A stretch of 64,000 bases of DNA from Hypoxylon rubiginosum (lineage: Eukaryota; Ascomycota; Sordariomycetes; Xylariales; Hypoxylaceae). The translations under genes were made by a program, and so were the position numbers. The notes below the pieces were generated by a model. It made no database searches and had not been told where the DNA came from. It worked only from the letters and a program-made list of their open reading frames with translations. The stretch covers positions 496,001 through 560,000 of the forward strand of contig CADCXA010000050.1 in NCBI GenBank assembly GCA_902806565.1, written 5' to 3'. Numbering within the stretch: the stretch's first letter is position 1; the number at the start of each line of letters is the position of its first letter. Below are positions 57,401 to 64,000 of the stretch, piece after piece.

Positions 57401-57979
57401 CCTAGTATCCGAAAGAGTCTTTTATAGTGTACTTCTCGTTCATGACGAGACAAGATAGGGGGCTCTTGAGATTTCTCGCGAAGAGCGTGGCCGTGTTCGA
57501 AGCTGTTTCCTAGCAGGTATTAGGAACCCCGTAGCCGCTAAAGGCGAACTCTTGCGTTACAACAACGGTCTACACCCTGTCGAATGTCGACATCATGTTG
57601 CCGTCTATCATGATATTGCGAGAATGGGTCAAATGCAAATTTAGAATATCGTTTGGGGAAAGGAATACGCCTCTGGATGTAAAGAGAAAGATAAAAGCTA
57701 TGATGCTTCACAAGATAGAGGCGATGGAAAATTGGATATGGTTAAAAAGATATCTACTGTAGGTACCTACCCAGGTAAGTTGCAAGCTAGATTAAACCCC
57801 GACTGCCTACCCGTTGGTATTTTTCCCACCGAAAGCTATTTCATCAGATCTCGAACGACTTTGTATTATGTCAGGGAGGTCCATTGATACTTGAGCTAGG
57901 GAGGTACTATATAATTCCTGAGAAGATTAGTGCAATCCACAGGAAGCATACCTCTTGGGAACATGTCGATTCCGTATTT
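57401..57979. other. intergenic, nothing certain
   Basis: The interval between the amidoligase-like remnant and the terpene synthase stop. It may hold more of the degraded upstream gene. A TAGGTACCTACC word lies at about 57769. Confidence 0.4.
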
Positions 57980-59276
57980 TTATAATGGTACAAGATAACT
58001 CCCGTCTTCCTGCTTATAATCCTTGACGCCAAATCTTCTTGAATTCATAAAAAACTCGAAGCAGCCGGTCTGGAACGTTTCAAAAGCTTTGATAAACATT
58101 TCGGTCTTCTCTTGAACGCTGCCGTTGTACCCGCGCCCCTTAGCTCGAAGCGAAGCAGCCGCGACGTCAAATTTCCGCCCTGAAGAGTACAATTGTTCTA
58201 TCAACTCATGGACAACCGAGTCCAGCGACGCCCCGGATGTTGCAATCATGATGGGTACGAGATTGGTCGGCGTGTCTTCTATCTACGATTTACTTAGCTT
58301 CCATACGACATCCCTATTCGGGGAAAAAGGGGGAGTGGGGCAGGGATACGTACCATTTCTTTCTTCAACGAATACAAGTCGTTGCAACTAGGTAGTCCAG
58401 TTAGTTGGAACATATTATAATTAGGTACACATATGTGAAGGAACTAGAAACTCACATAAGTGGTTGCACGCTAGCCTCGATGCGCATGGTCTTTACTTCA
58501 TCGCACCAGGCGAGACTATCGGGCAAAGAGATGTCGTTCACATACTGGTGCATAGTAAAATACGCGAGTGAAGCGCCGACGCCGTGACGGTAAGTCCAAT
58601 ATTCCTCGACACTTGGAAGGTTTCCAGAGAGCCTATACGTCTGCTCTAGCGCATTCATCTCGATAAATTCTTGGACGTCGTCGGCAAGTCGGTCAAGGTC
58701 TACCTGGCCTGGCGGAGCTGCCATCACCCTCGGCACAACAGCCTCAAAACTCGCAAACTCTTGTGGTACGCGCGGTGGCTCGCCATCTAAGCTCGATGTG
58801 GCATGGTTCTGTGAGAACTGGTACCGTATGTAGCTGATTGACTCTTGTCTAAGCTTCGTAGCAGCATCAAAATCGGAGGCGAAATCGGGCGCCTCAGGGT
58901 CGATCTCTTTGTCAATTGTATCGTCAAATATGAAGAAGACCATTGAGATTAAAGCCATAGTCTTTAGTTGTTCGATTCCCGCACTCGGATAGCATCTAGC
59001 ACGCTCGAAGTGGTTAATACACGTAGGTAGCTTGGACGAGTCGAGAGTCACAACCTACAGGGAAGTGAACCAACCGAGATCGATTGCCTTCGTCTTGAGT
59101 CTGGTCTTTTCATCCTTGACATATTGGTCTATATTTTCGTTGACGAAGGTTCTCAATTCATCGCAGTGAGTGTTGAGTCCAGATGCCCATTTGTTGTAAA
59201 TTGGCCTTAGATCCGGGATCCGAAGTAGTTTGCCTCGCAAGCCCCTAAGAGCTGTTACGCCTTCGTTCTCAAACAT
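57980..59276 (-). CDS. class I terpene synthase (sesquiterpene-cyclase-like)
   Basis: Four exons, 59276-59059, 58995-58456, 58387-58354 and 58282-57980, join in frame to give 364 residues, the normal size of a fungal class I cyclase. Intron 1 removes an in-frame TAG and restores LGWFTSLCYPSAGIEQLK. The Asp-rich metal motif is FDDTIDKE with D97, D98 and D101. The NSE triad NDLYSLKKE lies at 255-263 and is carried almost alone on the 34-base exon 3. The N-terminus has the RIPDL...NKWASGLNTH start common in this family. The C-terminal RY pair that senses the diphosphate appears as RF (SRRFGV). These enzymes ionise farnesyl (or geranyl/geranylgeranyl) diphosphate and cyclise it; the product is unknown. 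No P450 or transporter lies beside it, so it may work alone or with unlinked genes. Confidence 0.88.
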
Positions 59277-61473
59277 CTTTCAATGGTGAATGTCTGTAGG
59301 AGCGGTCAAAGAAGGATCGTACGGGAGACTTATTGGCAGTAAGACCGAGACCCAATTGATGTGGGTAAGTGCCCGTTTTATCGGATCGTCTATGGCCGCC
59401 CGTCCAAATGCTCGGGAACCATCCAAACCACCGGTACCAGTACAACCGCGTAGCATCCCTAACACCTTCGACATCTTCTAAACCCCTTCCAGAATCCCGG
59501 CAGATTATTCTTTAAGTTGCATCAGACTATCCCTTGCGTTCGGTTCGTACTATTCTCGAAGAGGTTCGTCTAGAGTTCGTCAACCCCTTTTGGTGGGGAT
59601 AGAGGCTAGCTATCCTAAGAGACCCAGCGACGTGGCACTGCATGCGACATGGGTTATAAGCTCCTGTATTACGAGAAGACCGTAGGGGCTTTCGATATCA
59701 GGCTGTGATATAGATTAGCTATTGGCCACCTACGACCTCGCAGACGAACCTGGCAGGCCTGGTCTATAGATAAAACTTCTCCCATCCTTGCAGTATTCCA
59801 CATCGTTTAGTCCTTCCGCAAAACGTAGCTGACGAAAATAGGAAAAAGGCCACTGGAGTGAAAAGACGTGGGGGTTGCTTTTCTTCTCTACCTAGGTAGA
59901 CCGTAAGTACGAATATAGCCTTGATCTCCACTCCCTGTCGACCAATCCTTCGAGATGATCATGTAAGACGGTCGAGCACAAACCACGTTAAAATATGTAG
60001 CATCCCGCATCGTCTAGGTCGTTTTGGTGCTAGTATTCTATAAAGTTCGTAAGCAAACACCAAGGGCTGTCATATATTACTGCTGGCACATACATGAGAG
60101 CGAGTGTACAGCCTGTCACCTCAACCTATTTCGAGGTCAACATGATACTAATAATTTTGCAGCTGTGGAATTCGTGTAAGCTCCCATGAGTCCCACGATC
60201 AATATACCTCTGCACGACACATAACATATTCGAGCAGAATCAAGGAAGCATGGAAAAGGTGCCGGATGACGACTACACGGTCAACCTCTCTCAATGCTCG
60301 GAAATCATAAGAGATATTATTCGATCGGTTCCATGGGCCATTGGCTGTGAGAGTTTCAAGCCGACGAATAGTGACATGACCTACCTAGGTATTGGGTGTT
60401 TATGTAATTCTTCAGCGGATATCGGAATTGACAGTCTGAAAATAGGATCCAACGTAACAGCCGCCGGTATTACATCACCACGTGGCATTCCGACGAAGCT
60501 TGCCGTATGTCTACCTCCGAAGTTATCAGGTTCTTTGCATGTTATCACCTCCCAACCAGCCAACGTAAAATAACGACCATGACTAATGAACCGCGGTACC
60601 TAGGTACATAGTGCATATCATACATCCGATCCGTCGGGTGTAGTGGCTGTCTCTTCCGAAAGGAGATAAGACCGAAATAGCTTAGTGACGAGGTGCGGCT
60701 GGGGAACAAGTGACAGAAGTGACGAAAGTGCTACAAGCGGCGGGTCCCGAATGACTGGTTAGGATAACCTTATTTCTATCAAATATCGGTGTTTGCGAAA
60801 CTTGACGAGTCGTAAATTCATTTGATTGTATTCCTAAAAAAGGATAGGGCGGTCGGTGGTCGGTACTACGAGATGCCGTGACCTCTTATGAGTACAGTAA
60901 TTGTGGCGCGGAGTGGCACAGTAACATCATTACTATTGGCGAATTCTAGAAATCTTATGGCCGACCTCCCGGTCCTGGCTAGACTCATGATCGGAACCGA
61001 AGGGTACCCAGTTACACGGAGAGTCGCCTGTTTAATGCTGGTGTTGCTGTGACCTGACCCTGCACCATATACGCAATGCTCCATAGGCCATGCGGGCCAG
61101 CGCTACAGATCTCGACTCTCGGATAGCGAGATGCGCGACTATAATATGGAGGGTATTGGAGTTTAAATATAAGCTTCGTGGCACTCGCCAAGCTTTGATC
61201 TAAGACCCTCGGATTCTTTCATCATCAGCCCAAAGTAAACACTTTTTTGCTTTTAACATTCACATACCACATACCCGAACGGCTACTACCGGTCCCTGCG
61301 TCTTAACGACCCTTCATACATATCTCTTACCAAACCTTGGAAACCTATCTGCACACTTCAACCTTCTGCGGAATACTTTGCAGTACACACCGAATCCGGA
61401 GTCTCGACGACCTATCCCGAAAGTCAATAGGGTCACTTACATAATATATAATAGGAGGCATAATAAGGGGGTT
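59277..61473. promoter_or_regulatory. divergent intergenic region with TACCTAGGTA palindromes
   Basis: About 2.2 kb between the terpene synthase start (minus) and the DUF3112 start (plus). It contains three exact TACCTAGGTA palindromes (59889-59898, 60382-60391, 60597-60606). A 107-codon frame at 60250-60573 has a good ATG context but no recognisable domain. The last 250 bases are C- and A-rich, like a fungal 5' leader. Confidence 0.5.
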
Positions 61474-62442
61474 ATGTCACAACAACAGCACCAAGCAGGG
61501 CCACCGTACGCGCCTAAGACCGCCGGCGTAGGTGGCCTTCCTACCATCATACCCGATGTGCCCATTTCCGCCGTCTTTCTCGCCCTCTATGTGGCCTTCG
61601 CGGCCGCCAACATGACGATATACCAAGTAAACGGCCGGAGGGGGCACAAGTTCATCCCAAGCGTTGCTTTGTTCGGTTTCTGCATGGCTCGCATCACCAC
61701 TCTCGTCTTACGGATAGCTTGGGCTACCCACCAGACCAATATTCGTCTCTCTATTGCCGCCAATATTTTCGTGAACGCCGGCATTCTCGTCGTTTACGTC
61801 CTCAACATCATCTTTGCTCAGCGCATCTTACGAGCGAAACAACCCCGTCTCGGTTGGAGTACCGCCCTCCGCGTCATCTACAGGATCCTGTACGTTGGGG
61901 TTGCAGCAGCTCTCATTATGGTCATCACTGCCGTAACGTTATCTGTCTACAGCTTAAACGCGTATACCTTACAGGCTTGCCGAGATGTCCAGCTGGCGTC
62001 CGGCTTGTACCTCCTCGTCATTACCACCCTGCCCGTCTTCATATTAGCCGCCGCCTACCTCTTACCCCGATCCCACGCCGAAGAGACATTTGGAGCGGGA
62101 AGCATGAAGTCGAAGGCCTTGATCGTCTTGGTGGTTTCTTGTCTCTGCATACTGAATTCTGGCTTCAAGTCGGGAACAGCTTGGATGCCTCCGCGGCCCT
62201 CCAACGACCCTGCCTGGTATCATGGCAAGGCTCCGTTCTATGTCTTCAACTTCACCGTCGAGATTATCATTCTGTGCATCTTAACACCGCTCAGGATAGA
62301 CAAGCGATTCTATATTCCGGATGGAAGCAAGGAGCCGGGAAACTACTCGGGAGGTCGCGTCGGGTCGTCGGATGGAAGTGTTAGAGAGGTTACGGCTGAA
62401 AAGGAGCCAAGACCTAACGATACATCTTCGACTCTTGTTTGA
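61474..62442 (+). CDS. DUF3112-type seven-helix membrane protein
   Basis: A single exon of 322 residues from ATG 61474; the frame is open upstream to 61378 but without an ATG. Seven hydrophobic stretches are visible at about 31-50, 62-83, 93-115, 136-160, 174-197, 214-230 and 259-280. The segments IPDVPISAVFLALY, GRRGHKFIPSVALFGFCMAR and RIAWATHQTNIRLSIAANIF are characteristic of the fungal DUF3112 family, sometimes labelled family C-like GPCRs in fungal genomes; that label is weakly supported. The C-terminal 60 residues are hydrophilic and S/G/E-rich. Function is unknown; plasma membrane or vacuole location is an inference. Its divergent neighbour is the terpene synthase. Confidence 0.83.
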   Translation: MSQQQHQAGPPYAPKTAGVGGLPTIIPDVPISAVFLALYVAFAAANMTIYQVNGRRGHKFIPSVALFGFCMARITTLVLRIAWATHQTNIRLSIAANIFVNAGILVVYVLNIIFAQRILRAKQPRLGWSTALRVIYRILYVGVAAALIMVITAVTLSVYSLNAYTLQACRDVQLASGLYLLVITTLPVFILAAAYLLPRSHAEETFGAGSMKSKALIVLVVSCLCILNSGFKSGTAWMPPRPSNDPAWYHGKAPFYVFNFTVEIIILCILTPLRIDKRFYIPDGSKEPGNYSGGRVGSSDGSVREVTAEKEPRPNDTSSTLV

Positions 62443-63744
62443 TCGGATATTTTGGGCAGATCTATCGCTAATTTTTAATTTGGTTAAAGGCAGGGAATAT
62501 TAGGAGGTACCTAATGTAGACGGATTGGACAAAATGTGATACCCTCATAGAATGGATTGTATTTAGCACCTTTTTCACTTCAGTTCAAGTATTACCTAAA
62601 CTGTAAATACAAGCTAAGCATCTACACCTAATCATCTTGAAGCAATGGCATAGCATAAGATCGGGCATGGGCTGAAGACGAAGTCGTGAACCTCTGAATC
62701 AGCCACGAAGGTTGCCATTTTAATATATTACGATAACATAGATCTCGACTGTTCCGTTTCGATCCAATCAATCAAAACCCGGGTTCAAATGTCGGCGCTT
62801 TCGCATCTCATTGTGACGCGCCTAGGTCCCTCTGGACGTCCGTCATCTCTTGGAACTGTTTATAACCAAATTTAATACATAAGACATCTCATCTGCTGAC
62901 AGGTTGGTGGTGCTCCAATGCCATATCAATTATGTCGCCCAAGTGAAGCCACCAGAGCAAATACATTGCTAGGTTAAATCTTTTGTTTGTTGCTACCCCT
63001 CATACCTTAGATTACCATTCCTTGTGAAATGACTCCATCATTGGCATCCACGGAAATATGAGCAATGCTACAATAAATTACCTTGATAACAATACGATAA
63101 GGCTTCGAGTTCGAGTGAAACAGCCCCCCCTCGAAATTGACCACGAGGCGAAGAAGACGTTACTGCTCCCGAACCATCGGGGCCGGGGATTTCCCTTTTT
63201 GAGTCCGACTCTTCGGTCGGAGATAATAGAAGCTAGTAGCTTGTTGATGCGGGGATACACGTCATTTTGATGTAGCGCCAGAATGCCTTCCCCTTTTAAG
63301 ATTCACCGACCCGAGCGTACATGATTCTAATGCTTAGTTGACCCTTTGCCGCCTAGTGAAACGCCACGATGCACTATCAAGTGGGTGATACCTATATCAC
63401 TGCTGGACAGATTAAAAAATGGACTACAATCTTAGGTACACTAGGCATTTATTCGAGACTACGATATCTTCTAAAGCCTCTAGTTCGTACCTAGTGGAGA
63501 ACCGGTACCATATGACAGAAACCCCGTGCCCCGTAATAGTCCGACTCCCCGACTCGCGACAGACACCTTTACTATATCTCTAGCCAGCGTTCATCTCCGG
63601 GTGGCTTGGTACATGGACGGTCTAGCCAGTTCTGAAGCAAAAAATAGCTAAGCTGACCCATGACTAGTTTGGCCGTATCAACCCCTAAGTCTTTCAGGAC
63701 GTACGCATCGATAGACTAGAACTTTATTGCTCCCGTCCCCATTC
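62443..63744. other. intergenic, nothing recognised
   Basis: About 1.3 kb between the DUF3112 stop and the stop of the last gene. AT-rich with an AGGTACCTAATG word near 62510. No gene or repeat is recognised. Confidence 0.5.
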
Positions 63745-64000
63745 TCATCTCACGGACCTCTGAGTCAGGTGGCCCACGTCCCACTCGTCCAGGTTGGCCG
63801 CCTCCCATTCCGCTTGCAGGTACATCAGGACCGACCAGACCTGGAAGAACTCCGTCTCGCTCTCGCCGTCCCGGTCGGTGTCGGGGTCGTACCGGCCGTG
63901 CGTCCACTCGCCGTCGTTGCGCCAGCTGAAGCGCAGGACGCGGACGAGGAAGCGCGCCGCGTGGTCGAGCGCGGTCCACCCCTGCTTGCCCGGCGCCGCC
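63745..64000 (-). CDS. 3' end of an unidentified gene (partial)
   Basis: The minus strand from the window edge to TGA at 63745-63747 stays open for 84 codons. It reads GKQGWTALDHAARFLVRVL, then FSWRNDGEWTHGRYDPDTDR, ESETEFFQVWSVLMYLQAEW and ends LTQRSVR. The strong GC bias and aromatic-rich, acidic composition match a real gene; the sharp drop in GC just after the stop supports this. It starts outside the window. I do not recognise the family. Confidence 0.65.
   Translation of the reverse strand, partial: AAPGKQGWTALDHAARFLVRVLRFSWRNDGEWTHGRYDPDTDRDGESETEFFQVWSVLMYLQAEWEAANLDEWDVGHLTQRSVR

Noticed and set aside
59053..59058. In-frame TAG in the terpene synthase, first read as a nonsense mutation
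   Set aside because: It lies in a normal 63-base intron (GTAGGT...TATTAAC...GCTAG) whose removal restores a conserved junction.
60250..60573. 107-codon plus-strand frame with a fair ATG context
   Set aside because: No recognisable domain or exon partner, and an overlapping minus-strand frame of similar quality; not enough to call a gene.
1..64000. CRISPR arrays, rRNA operons, bacterial operons, intact transposases
   Set aside because: None seen; gene structure is that of a fungal nuclear genome.

Overview
The window looks like nuclear DNA of a filamentous ascomycete (Pezizomycotina, probably Sordariomycetes; the order cannot be settled from sequence alone). The reasons are mostly short GT-AG introns of about 50-160 bases with CTAAC/CTAAT-type branch sites, Zn2Cys6 plus fungal-specific transcription factor architecture, a DUF3112-type membrane protein, and compact housekeeping genes separated by gene-poor stretches with many TAGGTACCTA-like words. 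I built gene models by joining exons by eye at splice sites that keep the reading frame.

Layout from left to right. 3-215 is the 3' end of a xanthine-dehydrogenase-like gene. Next come a METTL16-type U6 snRNA methyltransferase (776-2374, minus) and a three-exon Zn2Cys6 regulator (3427-6212, minus). A gene desert of about 7.7 kb follows. At 13.9-21.5 kb lie a small membrane protein, the nucleoporin NUP49 and the polyadenylation factor FIP1 (divergent, 0.6 kb apart), a possible small membrane protein, and an XAP5/FAM50 protein. At 22.5-31.2 kb is a more accessory region: an orphan gene whose frame switch needs an intron, an extraordinarily intron-dense adenylosuccinate lyase with one broken splice junction, and a flavin monooxygenase. 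At 32.3-51.1 kb are a coiled-coil protein, an Rqt4/TRIP4 zinc-finger protein, a membrane-anchored six-hairpin glycosidase, the P5A ATPase Spf1, a CofD/YvcK-like protein and mitochondrial malate dehydrogenase. At 52.2-64 kb are an APH-family kinase broken by an in-frame stop and with altered catalytic residues, an acidic repeat protein, an amidoligase-like remnant, a class I terpene synthase, a DUF3112 seven-helix protein and the 3' end of a further gene cut by the window edge.

Functionally the window mixes conserved RNA-processing genes (METTL16, FIP1, NUP49, XAP5, Rqt4), ER/mitochondrial housekeeping (Spf1, MDH) and accessory genes (terpene synthase, FMO, decaying kinase, amidoligase remnant). 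No prokaryote-like operon, CRISPR array, rRNA, convincing tRNA or intact transposon was seen. The most noteworthy items are the 17-exon adenylosuccinate lyase with a 2-base microexon and a missing 3' splice site, the kinase with two independent signs of inactivation, and the terpene synthase whose NSE metal-binding motif sits on its own 34-base exon.
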